Shown here one piece after another: positions 38,200-48,907 of a stretch of DNA of 64,000 nucleotides. A model generated the notes under the pieces. That model worked only from the letters and a program-made list of their open reading frames with translations, did not search any database and had not been told where the DNA came from. The stretch is from Pseudonocardia oceani. Its GTDB lineage: Bacteria; Actinomycetota; Actinomycetes; Mycobacteriales; Pseudonocardiaceae. The stretch lies in contig NZ_JADQDF010000001.1 of the NCBI RefSeq assembly GCF_019263585.2, positions 3,162,001-3,226,000 on the forward strand. Reading direction: 5' to 3'. Positions within the stretch are counted from its first letter, which is position 1, and every line of letters begins with the position of its first letter. Both the position numbers and the translations under genes were made by a program.

Positions 38200-39147
38200 T
38201 CAGGGCCGGGTGGCGCAGGCGGTGAACTCGGTGACGACGTAGCTCTGGCCGGTCGGCTCCTCGCCCACGGTCAGGACCCCGAGCTGCGGGCCGGCCGGGG
38301 CCGCGTCCTCCCACGTCAGGGCGCAGGCGTCGACGACGAGCCCGTCGGCGCGCTCGGTGGTCGGGGCCTGCGCGTCGGCGTACTCGTTGCGGTCGACGAT
38401 CCCCGCCGTCACGGTCCTCACCGCGGTGAGGCAGTCGGGCGCGCCCACGGACGCGACGAACGCCGTGCGGGCCGGCGCGGCGAGCAGGTTGTCGCACACC
38501 GCTCCCGGGGCCTCGGGGCGGTCGCCGTAGGCGATGCGGTTGAGCAGGGTCGGCAGCAGCCGGGCCGGGGCCGGGACGCCCTGCAGCCCCTTGCTCTCCT
38601 CCTGCGTGCGCGCCTGCTCCTGCGCCGTCACCTGCGCCTCCTGCGCACTGACCCAGGCGTACGCCGAGCCGCTGAGCAGGCACAGCGCCGCCCCGACGGC
38701 GGCGAGCCGCCAGGCCGGGAGCCGCAGCAGACCGGCGACGAGCACGCCGATGCTCGCGGCCAGCGCCCACGCCCACGGCGTGGTCGACAGCATCAGCCCC
38801 GCGACGACGACGAGCCCGCCGAGCGGCCACACCCACCGCCCGAGCAGCCGGTCGACGCGCAGCAGCGCCAGCAGCACCAGCACCGCGACGCCCGCGAGCC
38901 ACGGCCACGGCGACCACCCGGAGAAGGGGGTCAGCAGCAGCGCGGTGGCCCCGACGGCGAGGGACGCGGTGCCGTAGGGCGTGCGGGTCACGCGCTTCCA
39001 CACGACCTGGGCCCGCGAGGGCGGGGGCTCGGCGGGCGGCGGACCGGAGGGCGCGGAGCCGGCGGGCGGCGGCCCGACCGGCGCCGGGTGCGGGGCGGGA
39101 GTCCACGGGACCGGCGGGCCCCCGGGCGTGCTGCGCGGCTCGTCCAT
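38200..39147 (-). CDS. Pro-rich multi-pass membrane protein, unknown function
   Basis: This 315-residue protein has a disordered Pro-, Gly- and Ala-rich N-terminus (about 50 residues). About five membrane segments (residues 60-165, including WPWLAGVAVLVLLALL, WPLGGLVVVAGLML and LAAVGAALCLLSGSAYAW) follow. An extracytoplasmic domain of about 150 residues with three Cys (VCDNLL, PDCLTAV, DACALTW) and a possible fourth near the end could form disulfides. The start is ATG 39147. It is not a recognised family; the shape recalls actinobacterial DUF4190-like or envelope proteins. It is alone between two unrelated transcripts. Confidence 0.7.
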   Translation of the reverse strand: MDEPRSTPGGPPVPWTPAPHPAPVGPPPAGSAPSGPPPAEPPPSRAQVVWKRVTRTPYGTASLAVGATALLLTPFSGWSPWPWLAGVAVLVLLALLRVDRLLGRWVWPLGGLVVVAGLMLSTTPWAWALAASIGVLVAGLLRLPAWRLAAVGAALCLLSGSAYAWVSAQEAQVTAQEQARTQEESKGLQGVPAPARLLPTLLNRIAYGDRPEAPGAVCDNLLAAPARTAFVASVGAPDCLTAVRTVTAGIVDRNEYADAQAPTTERADGLVVDACALTWEDAAPAGPQLGVLTVGEEPTGQSYVVTEFTACATRP

Positions 39148-39183
39148 CGCTCGCCGACAGTACTGGCCGTGGCCCCTCGGCCG

Positions 39184-39795
39184 TCAGAGCCAGCCGTGGT
39201 CCCGCGCCCGCGCCACGGCGTCGGAGCGGTTGCCCGCGCCGAGCTTGTGCATCGCCGAGGAGAGGTAGTTGCGGACGGTGCCGGGCGAGAGGTGCACGCG
39301 CTCGGCGATCTCGGCGGCGGTGCTCGACGGGTCCACCTGGCGCAGGACGTCGAGCTCGCGGTCGGTGAGCGGGCAGTCCTCGGTCATCAGCGCGGTCATG
39401 GCGAGGTCCGGGTCGACGTAGCGCCCGCCGCGGTGCACCCGCCGGATGACGTCGGCGAGCACCGTGGCCGGCGCGCTCTTCGTGACGAAGCCGGCGGCGC
39501 CCGCGGCCAGCGCGCGGCGCAGGACGCCGGGGCGGGCGTGGCGGGTGAGGATGATGCAGCGCGTGCCGGGCTCGTTGGCCGCGACCCACTGAGCGACCTC
39601 CGCGCCGTCGCGCCCGGGCATCTCGACGTCGAGCACGGCCACATCGGGCCGGTGCTCGCGCACCGCGTCGACGGCCTCGTCGCCGGTGCCGGCCTCGCCG
39701 ACGATCACCAGGTCGGACTCCAGCCCCAGCAGCGCGCCGACGGCACCGCGCGTGAGCGACTCGTCGTCGGCGAGGACCACGCGGATCGCGGTCAC
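39184..39795 (-). CDS. NarL/DesR-family response regulator
   Basis: This 203-residue response regulator has an N-terminal receiver domain, with acidic pair DDE near residue 10, phospho-acceptor Asp in VAVLDVEMPGRDG near residue 56, and the Lys in FVTKSAP. A C-terminal LuxR-type DNA-binding domain follows (CPLTDRELDVLRQVD through VHLSPGTVRNYLSSAMHKLG). The GTG at 39795 overlaps the kinase stop, so kinase and regulator are one unit. It probably controls the divergent ABC exporter at 41105, and a palindrome lies between the two units. Confidence 0.93.
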   Translation of the reverse strand: MTAIRVVLADDESLTRGAVGALLGLESDLVIVGEAGTGDEAVDAVREHRPDVAVLDVEMPGRDGAEVAQWVAANEPGTRCIILTRHARPGVLRRALAAGAAGFVTKSAPATVLADVIRRVHRGGRYVDPDLAMTALMTEDCPLTDRELDVLRQVDPSSTAAEIAERVHLSPGTVRNYLSSAMHKLGAGNRSDAVARARDHGWL

Positions 39796-40967
39796 CGCGC
39801 ACCCGCAGGCAGGGAGGCGTCGATCCGGAAGGTGCCGTCGCCCGACGGGCCGGCGGCGAGGCGTCCGGCGTGCTCGTCGAGGTAGCGTTCGAGCGAGGCG
39901 AGCCCGGTACCCGGGTCGGCGCCGTCGGCGGGCAGTGCACCGTCGTTGACGACGACCAGCCGCGCGCCGCCGTCGGCGACGATCTCGATGGTGCAGTGGC
40001 TGGGCTCGGCGTGGCGCAGGACGTTCGTCATCGCCTCGCGCAGCACGCGCCCGAGGACGGTGCGCGCGGTCGGGCCGACGGTCGTGGGATCACCGCGCAC
40101 GACGAGGGTGATGCCGGAGGACTCGAGCACCGCGCGGGCCCCCGCGAGCTCGGTGACGAGGTCGATCGAGCGGGTGTCGCGGACCAGCGCGCGCACCTCC
40201 GTCAGCGACTCCCTGGCCACCCGCTGCACATCCTCCATCTCGGCCCGTGCCCGCTCGTGGTCGGACAGGCGGGCGGCGAGCTCGCTCTTGAACGCGACGA
40301 CCTCCAGCGCGTGCCCGAGGATGTCGTGCAGGTCGTCGGCCAGGCGCAGCCGCTCGCGGGCCGTAGCGAGCTCGGCTGCGGTGCGGCGCGACCCGTCGAT
40401 GTCGATCACGGCCTTGAGCCACCACAGCCGCTCGACGTCGAGGATCCACATGCCGCCGACGTAGGTGACGGCGAGGCCGACCGAGAAGACGCGGAACCCC
40501 TGCGAGTCGGGGTCGAGCGGGTAGATCAGGCCGGTCGCCCACCAGCCGAGGCCGGCGGTCAGGACGCTCGCCGCGACCACCCAGATCGCGGTGGTCCGCG
40601 CCCGCCGGCCCCCCACGACGTCACCGAGCAGCACGCCGCCGAGCAGGGACCAGGTGAAGCCCAGCGCCCCGCTGCCCAGGCCGACGACGGTGACGGCGAG
40701 CCCGACGGCCGACGCCGTGACGGTGAACCAGGGCGCGGCGGGCGTGCCGAGCGAGCGCATGAGCTCGCGGATGCGCCACAGGTGCAGCCCGAACCCGGCG
40801 ACGTAGAGCAGCACCATGACGACGACGAACTCTGGCCGCACGGCGTCCAGGAACAGCGGGACGGGCACCAGGAACAGGTAGAGCAGGGTGCTGATGAGCC
40901 CGATGCGCCCGAACCGGCGCGCGGTGCGCACCCGGCGCTCCTCGAAGCCGGGCGGGGAGGTGTCCAC
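39792..40967 (-). CDS. DesK-like sensor histidine kinase
   Basis: This 391-residue membrane sensor has about five or six hydrophobic segments in residues 15-190 (starting LISTLLYLFLVPVPLFLDAV). A HisKA_3 dimerisation helix carries the phosphorylated His in RLRLADDLHDILGHALEVV, and a C-terminal HATPase domain has the N box LREAMTNVLRHAEPSHC. The GTG at 40967 is chosen over an upstream ATG at 41045 because the extra 26 residues would overlap the palindrome and lack a membrane or sensor pattern. Such kinases respond to envelope or drug stress. Confidence 0.9.
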   Translation of the reverse strand: MDTSPPGFEERRVRTARRFGRIGLISTLLYLFLVPVPLFLDAVRPEFVVVMVLLYVAGFGLHLWRIRELMRSLGTPAAPWFTVTASAVGLAVTVVGLGSGALGFTWSLLGGVLLGDVVGGRRARTTAIWVVAASVLTAGLGWWATGLIYPLDPDSQGFRVFSVGLAVTYVGGMWILDVERLWWLKAVIDIDGSRRTAAELATARERLRLADDLHDILGHALEVVAFKSELAARLSDHERARAEMEDVQRVARESLTEVRALVRDTRSIDLVTELAGARAVLESSGITLVVRGDPTTVGPTARTVLGRVLREAMTNVLRHAEPSHCTIEIVADGGARLVVVNDGALPADGADPGTGLASLERYLDEHAGRLAAGPSGDGTFRIDASLPAGAR

Positions 40968-41007
40968 GCCGCCACCGTAACCGAGCGGCTGCGCGCCCGG
41001 CGGCGGT

Positions 41008-41025
41008 CGATGACAGCTGTCATCG
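41008..41025. promoter_or_regulatory. 18-bp perfect palindrome between kinase and ABC genes
   Basis: CGATGACAGCTGTCATCG is its own reverse complement. It lies 41 bases upstream of the kinase start and 80 bases upstream of the ABC ATPase. NarL/DesR-type response regulators bind such TGAC-N4-GTCA dyads, so it is a good candidate operator for this system. That role is inferred. Confidence 0.75.
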
Positions 41026-41104
41026 CAGGTCCTGTCCGGTGTCACGGCGGCCGGTGACCGTCGCGACTACTGCGTCACGTGCCCCCGGCGGCAGTCTCGT
41101 CGCC

Positions 41105-42052
41105 ATGACACAGACGACCACCGGACCCGCGGCCGTCCCGCGGGCGGCGGACCGCGACGCCGCGATCTCGGTGCGCGGGCTGCGCGTCAGCTTCGGCGAC
41201 TTCGACGCCGTGCGCGGCATCGACCTCGAGATCCGCCGGGGCGAGGTCTTCGCGCTGCTCGGCACGAACGGCGCGGGCAAGACCACCACGCTGGAGGTGC
41301 TGGAGGGGTTCGGGCGGCGCAGCGGGGGCGCCGTGTCGGTGCTCGGGCTCGACCCGGCCGTCGACCGTGCCGCGCTGCAGCCGCGGATGGGGGTCCAGCT
41401 GCAGGAGGGCGGCTTCGTCGACGAGCTGACGGTCCTGGAGACGCTGCAGCTGTGGCAGCGGCTCGTCGAGCGGCCGGACCGGCCCGAGCGGCTGCTGGAG
41501 CGCTTCGAGCTGACGGGCCGGCGCGACGTCGGGGTGAACAAGCTGTCGGGCGGGGAGAAGCGGCGGCTCGACCTCGCGATGGCGGTGTGGGGCTCGCCCG
41601 AGCTGGTGATCCTCGACGAGCCGACGACCGGGCTGGACCCGGAGTCGCGGCGCCGCACCTGGGACGCGATCCAGGAGCTGCAGGAGGCCGGGCGCACGGT
41701 CGTGCTCACCACGCACTACCTGGAGGAGGCCGAGGCGCTCGCCGACCGGGTGGCGATCATGCACGAGGGGTGCGTGGCCGTGGCGGGCACGCTCACCGAG
41801 ATCGTCGCGGCGCAGCCCTCGGGCTTCTCCGCGACGCTCCCCGCAGGGGCGGGCGAGCTGCCGGTCGTCGGCGGGGAGGTGGAGCGCGACGGCGACCGCG
41901 TCCGGGTGCGCACCGACGACCTGCAGGGCGACCTCACCGCGTTCCTGGTCTGGGCGGCCGATCGGGGCGTCCGGCTGTCCGACCTGCGCGCGGCACCCGC
42001 CTCGCTCGCCGACATCTACCACGCCGTCCGCACCGGATCGGAGCAGTCATGA
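41105..42052 (+). CDS. ABC transporter ATP-binding protein (drug/lantibiotic-exporter type)
   Basis: This 315-residue ATPase has Walker A GTNGAGKTTT, signature LSGGEKRRL, Walker B LVILDEPTTGLDP and the His loop in TTHYLEEAEAL. A C-terminal regulatory extension (residues 230-315) follows. It is of the DrrA/YadG-like group that pairs with ABC-2 permeases. Its ATG overlaps nothing upstream, but its stop overlaps the permease start as ATGA. It lies divergent from the DesKR-like genes, an arrangement seen in drug-sensing exporter modules. Confidence 0.94.
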   Translation: MTQTTTGPAAVPRAADRDAAISVRGLRVSFGDFDAVRGIDLEIRRGEVFALLGTNGAGKTTTLEVLEGFGRRSGGAVSVLGLDPAVDRAALQPRMGVQLQEGGFVDELTVLETLQLWQRLVERPDRPERLLERFELTGRRDVGVNKLSGGEKRRLDLAMAVWGSPELVILDEPTTGLDPESRRRTWDAIQELQEAGRTVVLTTHYLEEAEALADRVAIMHEGCVAVAGTLTEIVAAQPSGFSATLPAGAGELPVVGGEVERDGDRVRVRTDDLQGDLTAFLVWAADRGVRLSDLRAAPASLADIYHAVRTGSEQS

Positions 42053-42855
42053 CCACAGCCACCACCGGGTCCACCGGCGCCACCGCCGCGGCGGGCCCCG
42101 CCTCACGGGTCCTCGCGCTGGCCACCGCCGAGGTGCGGCTGCTGCTGCGCAACCGCACGGCGGCGATCTCGTCGCTGTTCCTGCCCATCGCGTTCGGCGT
42201 CTTCTTCGCGTTCACCTTCGAGGCGGGTGTGGCGGCCGGCCCCGGGGTCTGGGCGACGATCGTCGCGCTGCAGCTGGTCGTCACGTTCACGATGGGCGTC
42301 TACGTCACGATCACGCAGACGGTCGTGGCCCGGCGGCAGACGCGGGTGCTCAAGCGGATGCGCACCAGCAGCCTGTCCGACGCAGGTCTGCTCGTCGCGA
42401 CGACCGGGCCCGCCGTGGCCATCGCCGTGGTGCACCTCGTGCTCTACGCCGTGATCGACACGGTGCTGGGTGCGCCGTTCCCGGCCGACGTCGTCCCGCT
42501 GGTGCTCGCCGTGCTCGGGGGGCTCGCGGTGTGCGTCACCGCCGGGTTCGCCACGACGATCGTCACGCCGACGCCGGAGCGCGCCCAGATCACGACGCTG
42601 CCGCTGTTCTTCCTGATGTTCGGCGCGGCGTTCGTGGTGCCGGTCCTGCCGGTCGACTCGTGGTGGCAGGCGCTGGTGCTGGTGCCCGGCGCGCCGATCG
42701 GGCTGCTGACCCAGCTCGCGTTCACCGGTGGCGCCTGGGCGCCCGGCCTGCCGGGCCTGCCGGCGGCGTTGCCCGGGATCGTCAGCCTGGTCGGCTGGAC
42801 GGCGGCGTTCACCGTGCTCTCGCAACGGCGCTTCCGCTGGGACCCGCGCGTCTGA
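42049..42855 (+). CDS. ABC-2 type permease
   Basis: This is the 268-residue membrane partner of the ATPase upstream. It has an N-terminal cytoplasmic stretch, then six helices, among them FLPIAFGVFFAFTFEAG, TIVALQLVVTFTMGVYVTI, GLAVCVTAGFATTIV and FFLMFGAAFVVPVLPV. The VVARRQTRVLKRMRTSSLSD loop is the coupling region typical of ABC-2 exporters. Together the two genes should form a drug- or lipid-exporting complex. The substrate is not known. Confidence 0.9.
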   Translation: MTTATTGSTGATAAAGPASRVLALATAEVRLLLRNRTAAISSLFLPIAFGVFFAFTFEAGVAAGPGVWATIVALQLVVTFTMGVYVTITQTVVARRQTRVLKRMRTSSLSDAGLLVATTGPAVAIAVVHLVLYAVIDTVLGAPFPADVVPLVLAVLGGLAVCVTAGFATTIVTPTPERAQITTLPLFFLMFGAAFVVPVLPVDSWWQALVLVPGAPIGLLTQLAFTGGAWAPGLPGLPAALPGIVSLVGWTAAFTVLSQRRFRWDPRV

Positions 42856-42876
42856 CCGGCGCCCGCGCCCGGGTCG

Positions 42877-43458
42877 TCAGCGCCGGGTGTCGATCCGGTG
42901 GAAGTTCAGGTGCGCCCGCGACGGCGTCGGCCCGCGCTGCCCCTGGTAGCGCGAGCCGACGCCGTCACTGCCGTAGGGGCGCTGCGCGGGGCTCGACAGG
43001 CGGAACAGGCACAGCTGCCCGATCTTCATCCCCGGCCACAGTGTGATCGGCAGGTTGGCGACGTTCGACAGCTCGAGCGTGATGTGGCCCGAGAAGCCGG
43101 GGTCGATGAAGCCCGCGGTGGAGTGGGTGAGCAGGCCCAGGCGCCCGAGAGAGCTCTTGCCCTCCAACCGGCCGGCCAGGTCGTCGGGGAGCGTCACGGA
43201 CTCGAACGTCGAGCCGAGGACGAACTCGCCGGGGTGCAGGACGAACGGGTCGTCGCCGTCGGGCTCGACGGCCGACGTCAGCTCGTCCTGCTGCTCCGCC
43301 GGGTCGATGTGGGTGTAGCGCGAGTTCTGGAAGACCCGGAAGAAGCGGTCGAGCCGCACGTCGATGCTCGACGGCTGGAGCATCGCGGGGTCCCACGGAT
43401 CGAGGACCAGGCGCCCGCCGTCGAGCTCCTCGAGCAGGTCACCGTCGGACAGCAGCAC
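42877..43458 (-). CDS. dcd: dCTP deaminase
   Basis: This enzyme deaminates dCTP to dUTP, feeding thymidylate synthesis; in many actinobacteria it is bifunctional and also releases pyrophosphate. Of 193 residues, the motifs are [45 protein letters not shown] (with the Ser-Ser-Leu-Gly-Arg and catalytic Glu area) and the C-terminal [14 protein letters not shown]. The start is a GTG at 43458. In M. tuberculosis the orthologue is Rv0321. Confidence 0.96.
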   Translation of the reverse strand: MLLSDGDLLEELDGGRLVLDPWDPAMLQPSSIDVRLDRFFRVFQNSRYTHIDPAEQQDELTSAVEPDGDDPFVLHPGEFVLGSTFESVTLPDDLAGRLEGKSSLGRLGLLTHSTAGFIDPGFSGHITLELSNVANLPITLWPGMKIGQLCLFRLSSPAQRPYGSDGVGSRYQGQRGPTPSRAHLNFHRIDTRR

Positions 43459-43479
43459 GGGCGCAGCGTACCGACGGGC

Positions 43480-44712
43480 TCAGGCCTCGGTCGTCGACGG
43501 CTCGTCGGCGGTGTCGTCGGCGCTCTCGTCGACGTCCTCGCCGACCTTGGCGGCGACGGCCGGGGTGGCCTCCACCGCGGGCGCGGGGGACTGCTCGGGC
43601 AGCACCGGATCCGCGAGCACCGGCGACGGGGTGAGGCCGAACATCCAGGCCACGGCCTGCTCGACGCGCACGGCCTCCTTGCCGTCGGACGGCTCGTCGA
43701 CGGCCTTGGGCGCGACGGCCAGGACCTGCCGGACCGTGGTCATGACGCGCGGGCTGAGGATGCTGCGGATGGAGTCGCCCGGCTGCGCGATGTGCGGGCC
43801 GTCGACGAGCACCGCGGGCGTGCCGAGGCCGGGGGCGTCGGTGACGAGCTCGGGGTCGTCGGAGACGAGCACCGTGGCCGCGGCGATGAGCCCCACCAGC
43901 TCGGCGAGCGGGAGCGTGCGGGCCACGAGCGCGCGGTCGTGCTGCGCGAGCGGGGCCGCGGCACCGTGGGCGGCGAGCTCGCCGTAGACGACGATCTCGA
44001 CGTCGGACTCGCGCTCCAGCAGGTCGGGCAGGCCGGCGAGGACGCCCAGGGAGTCGGCGCGGTCGAGGCCCACGAGCACGAGCTTGGATTCGCCCGCGCG
44101 GACGCGGCGGACCAGCCGGGCGAAGCGGAGGTCGGCCGGCTGCGGGTTGGCGGCCATCGTGTCGCCGACGGGGATCGCGTTGGGCCCGATCGGGCTGCCC
44201 AGCGCCGCGCCGCCGGTGGTGAGGAAGAGCGAGGCGAGCTGGCCGATGATGCGCCGGTTGGCCTCCTGGGGGAACGGGCAGAGCAGGTCGTCGCTGGCCA
44301 CCCCCGCCTGCAGGTGCACGACCGGGATCTGGCGCCAGAACGCCACCTGTGCGGCCATCGCGGCCGTCATCCCGCCGCCGTAGACCATCACCGCGGACGG
44401 GTCGAGGTCGACCAGCAGCGCGTCGATGCGGGTCATGAGCATCGCGCCGATCGCCGCCGGGTGGGTGCCGGGCGGCTCGCGGAGCAGGAGCGTGACGTCG
44501 GCCGGGACCCCGAGGGCCTCGAACGCCTCGTGCACGCCCATCGGGTCGGCACCGGTGGCGACGGTGAGCGCGCGGATGCGGTCGGCGTCGTTGAACGCCG
44601 TCGCGACGGGAGCGAGGCGGGCGACCTCTGGGCGGCTGCCGGCGATCAACAGGACGTCGTGGTCGTGGTCCTGAACCGGGAGCGAGCCCAGCGGGGGTTC
44701 CATCTGGGTCAT
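43480..44712 (-). CDS. Degenerate UDP-N-acetylglucosamine 2-epimerase (WecB) paralog
   Basis: This 410-residue protein has the two-domain Rossmann-like fold of WecB (start DHDVLLIAGSRPEVARLAPVATAF, later APGLGTPAVLVDG) plus an acidic, Pro- and Ala-rich C-terminal tail. However, the catalytic positions of true epimerases are changed: the VxGDT loop reads VYGGGMT, HxEAG reads HLQAG, and the THR-EN site reads VGLDRADS. Only the PQEANRR part resembles the normal Glu-Asn-Arg. It is therefore likely inactive as an epimerase and may bind a nucleotide sugar or a partner. Its upstream gap holds the tRNA-Gly promoter. Confidence 0.8.
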   Translation of the reverse strand: MTQMEPPLGSLPVQDHDHDVLLIAGSRPEVARLAPVATAFNDADRIRALTVATGADPMGVHEAFEALGVPADVTLLLREPPGTHPAAIGAMLMTRIDALLVDLDPSAVMVYGGGMTAAMAAQVAFWRQIPVVHLQAGVASDDLLCPFPQEANRRIIGQLASLFLTTGGAALGSPIGPNAIPVGDTMAANPQPADLRFARLVRRVRAGESKLVLVGLDRADSLGVLAGLPDLLERESDVEIVVYGELAAHGAAAPLAQHDRALVARTLPLAELVGLIAAATVLVSDDPELVTDAPGLGTPAVLVDGPHIAQPGDSIRSILSPRVMTTVRQVLAVAPKAVDEPSDGKEAVRVEQAVAWMFGLTPSPVLADPVLPEQSPAPAVEATPAVAAKVGEDVDESADDTADEPSTTEA

Positions 44713-44859
44713 GCTCGGGTCCTTCTCGGCCGGGGGAGCTGGCCTTACGGGGCCCCGTCAGTGTGAGGGCCGGGGCACCGCGCGTCGAGGGCGCATCTCC
44801 CCAGGCGAGGCACCAGGGGGAGATACCACTCGGATGGTGGTACTCGAAGCGTCACTACC

Positions 44860-44874
44860 CTCACTCAGAGTGAG
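44860..44874. promoter_or_regulatory. 15-bp palindrome upstream of tRNA-Gly
   Basis: CTCACTC-A-GAGTGAG is a perfect 7+1+7 dyad ending 22 bases before the tRNA. It overlaps the expected promoter region of the tRNA (candidate -10 in GATAGAGT at about 44878-44885). A second weaker dyad, TACCAC and GTGGTA, lies at 44824-44842. Confidence 0.5.
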
Positions 44875-44896
44875 CTGATAGAGTTGGGGACGCACT

Positions 44897-44970
44897 GCGG
44901 ATGTAGTTCAATGGTAGAACATCAGCTTCCCAAGCTGAATACGCGGGTTCGATTCCCGTCATCCGCTCCA
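44897..44970 (+). tRNA. tRNA-Gly (anticodon CCC)
   Basis: A full cloverleaf is visible: acceptor arm GCGGATG pairing with CATCCGC, D arm with the TTCAATGG loop, anticodon arm TCAGC-TTCCCAA-GCTGA giving anticodon CCC, and T arm GCGGG-TTCGATT-CCCGT. The CCA end is encoded at 44968-44970. It reads GGG codons, which are frequent in such a GC-rich genome. Confidence 0.95.
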
Positions 44971-44973
44971 TTC

Positions 44974-45018
44974 CGAAGGCCCAGGTCAGAGGCGCACAGC
45001 GCCCGGCCCGGGCCTTCG
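44974..45018 (+). terminator. Hairpin downstream of tRNA-Gly
   Basis: CGAAGGCCC at 44974-44982 pairs with GGGCCTTCG at 45010-45018 around a loop holding a smaller GGCG/CGCC-type stem. It begins four bases after the tRNA CCA and is the likely terminator of its short transcript. Confidence 0.65.
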
Positions 45019-45207
45019 TCGTGTCCGGGGAGCGACACCGTCGGCCCTCGGCCCGGCCGTCGGGGCGGTGATCGGCGGGAGTGTGACGGTACGGTCCTCC
45101 GGACGGCGCTGACGGTGCACTCCCGATGACTACGCCTCCCCGCCGCCACCGCACCCGATGCGGTCGACACCGGGGGGAGGGCTTCCCGTACGTCGTACCA
45201 TCCGCTC

Positions 45208-45657
45208 GTGACCGCCAGCCCTGGCTCGGCCCACCGCCTGCGCGACCTCGCGCGCCTGCGCCGCGTCCGCGACCGGATCGACCGGGAGTACGCCCAGCCC
45301 CTCGACGTCGAGGCGCTCGCGCGCGGAGTGCACATGTCGGCGGGGCACCTGTCGCGGGCGTTCCGGTCGGCCTACGGCGAGTCGGTGTACGCCTACCTCA
45401 TGACCCGGCGGATCGAGCGGGCGATGGCGCTCCTGCGCCGCGGCGACATGTCCGTCACCGAGGTCTGCTTCGCGGTCGGCTCGTCGTCGCCGGGGACGTT
45501 CAGCACGCGGTTCACCGAACTGGTCGGCGTGCCGCCGAGCGTCTACAAGCGGGAGGTGGGGCGGGAGACGGAGGGGATGCCGCCGTGCGTGGCCAAGCAG
45601 GTCACCAGACCGGTCAGGAATCGAGAAGCAGCGGCTCCCGTGGCGCACCTAGCGTGA
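45208..45657 (+). CDS. AraC-family transcriptional regulator
   Basis: This 149-residue protein consists almost only of an AraC/XylS DNA-binding domain: two helix-turn-helix units in MSAGHLSRAFRSAYGESVYAYL and SVTEVCFAVGSSSPGTFSTRFTELVG. No separate ligand-binding domain is present, as in small MarA/SoxS-like regulators. It starts at a GTG and lies directly upstream of a VOC and a UvrA2 gene, which it probably controls. Confidence 0.9.
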   Translation: MTASPGSAHRLRDLARLRRVRDRIDREYAQPLDVEALARGVHMSAGHLSRAFRSAYGESVYAYLMTRRIERAMALLRRGDMSVTEVCFAVGSSSPGTFSTRFTELVGVPPSVYKREVGRETEGMPPCVAKQVTRPVRNREAAAPVAHLA

Positions 45658-45662
45658 CCGCC

Positions 45663-46073
45663 ATGGACCTCAGCATCTACAACTGCTTCCTCCCCCACGA
45701 CGACCACGAGGCTTCGCTCGCCTTCTACCGCGACACCCTCGGCTTCGAGGTGCGCAACGACGTCGAGTACGGCGGTATGCACTGGCTGACGGTCGGTCCG
45801 CCCGGGCAGCCGCAGACGTCGCTGGTGCTCACCCCGCCCGCCGCCGATCCCGGCGTCACCGAGGAGGAGCGGCGCACCGTCACCGAGATGATGGCGAAGG
45901 GCACCTACGCCAGCATCAACCTGGCCACCAAGGACCTCGACGGCACGTTCGAGCGGCTGCAGGCCGGCGACGCCGAGATCGTGCAGGAACCGACCGACCA
46001 GCCGTGGGGCGTGCGCGACTGCGCGCTGCGCGACCCGGCGGGCAACATGATCCGGATCTTCGAGGTCCGCTGA
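45663..46073 (+). CDS. VOC (glyoxalase/bleomycin-resistance fold) protein
   Basis: This 136-residue VOC-fold protein has the first strand in MDLSIYNCFLPHDDHEASLAFYRDTLGFEVRND, a metal-type His-Trp stretch (GMHWLTVGPPG) and the C-terminal CALRDPAGNMIRIFEV. It follows the AraC gene by five bases and precedes UvrA2 by 23, so the three probably form one unit. It may bind or modify a toxic compound whose effect the partner genes also counter. Confidence 0.87.
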   Translation: MDLSIYNCFLPHDDHEASLAFYRDTLGFEVRNDVEYGGMHWLTVGPPGQPQTSLVLTPPAADPGVTEEERRTVTEMMAKGTYASINLATKDLDGTFERLQAGDAEIVQEPTDQPWGVRDCALRDPAGNMIRIFEVR

Positions 46074-46096
46074 TCCGTCCGTCCCAGGGAGACCCG

Positions 46097-48481
<2,385 letters not shown>

Positions 48482-48531
48482 CCGGCACCCCGTCGGCGCG
48501 TCCCGGGCCGGGGGCCGGCATCGCGTCGCGG

Positions 48532-48858
48532 CTACGTCCGCAGCGCGGCGGGGGCCTTGATCCGCCAGGCCTCCTCGACGAGCTCGGCGAGCTGGGCGGC
48601 GTCGACGCGGTCGAGGTCGACGAGCACCGAGCCGTGGCCGTCGTAGTGCGGGGTTGTGGAGAACGCGGCATCGCCCGAGGCCAGCAGCGCCTCCTTCTCC
48701 TGCGTGCTGCACAGCACGACGAGCAGCCCGTCGTCCTCGGTGCGCAGGCGCACGAACCCCTTGCCCCGCACCTTCAGCGCCGGGGTGCGGTACCAGGTCG
48801 ACTCCTCGACCCCGGCCAGTCCGCTCCCGATCCGCACGACGTCGTCCCAGTCCGGCAT
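48532..48858 (-). CDS. MmcQ/YjbR family protein
   Basis: This 108-residue protein has the MmcQ/YjbR fold (similar to a CyaY-like layout). It shows WYRTPALKVRGKGFVRLR, LLVVLCSTQEKEALLA and the closing LVEEAWRIKAPAAL. Function is unknown in the family; members bind DNA or nucleotides in some predictions. The start is ATG 48858. It is monocistronic and converges with UvrA2. Confidence 0.85.
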   Translation of the reverse strand: MPDWDDVVRIGSGLAGVEESTWYRTPALKVRGKGFVRLRTEDDGLLVVLCSTQEKEALLASGDAAFSTTPHYDGHGSVLVDLDRVDAAQLAELVEEAWRIKAPAALRT

Positions 48859-48907
48859 GGGCCCATCCTGGCCGCCCGGCGGGCCCGTGTCGTGGACGGA
48901 ACGGAAC

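Noticed and set aside
28224..45000. Integrative conjugative element ending at tRNA-Gly
   Set aside because: The tRNA is 10 kb from the secretion operon, ordinary genes lie between, no integrase is adjacent and no direct repeat of the tRNA 3' end was found.
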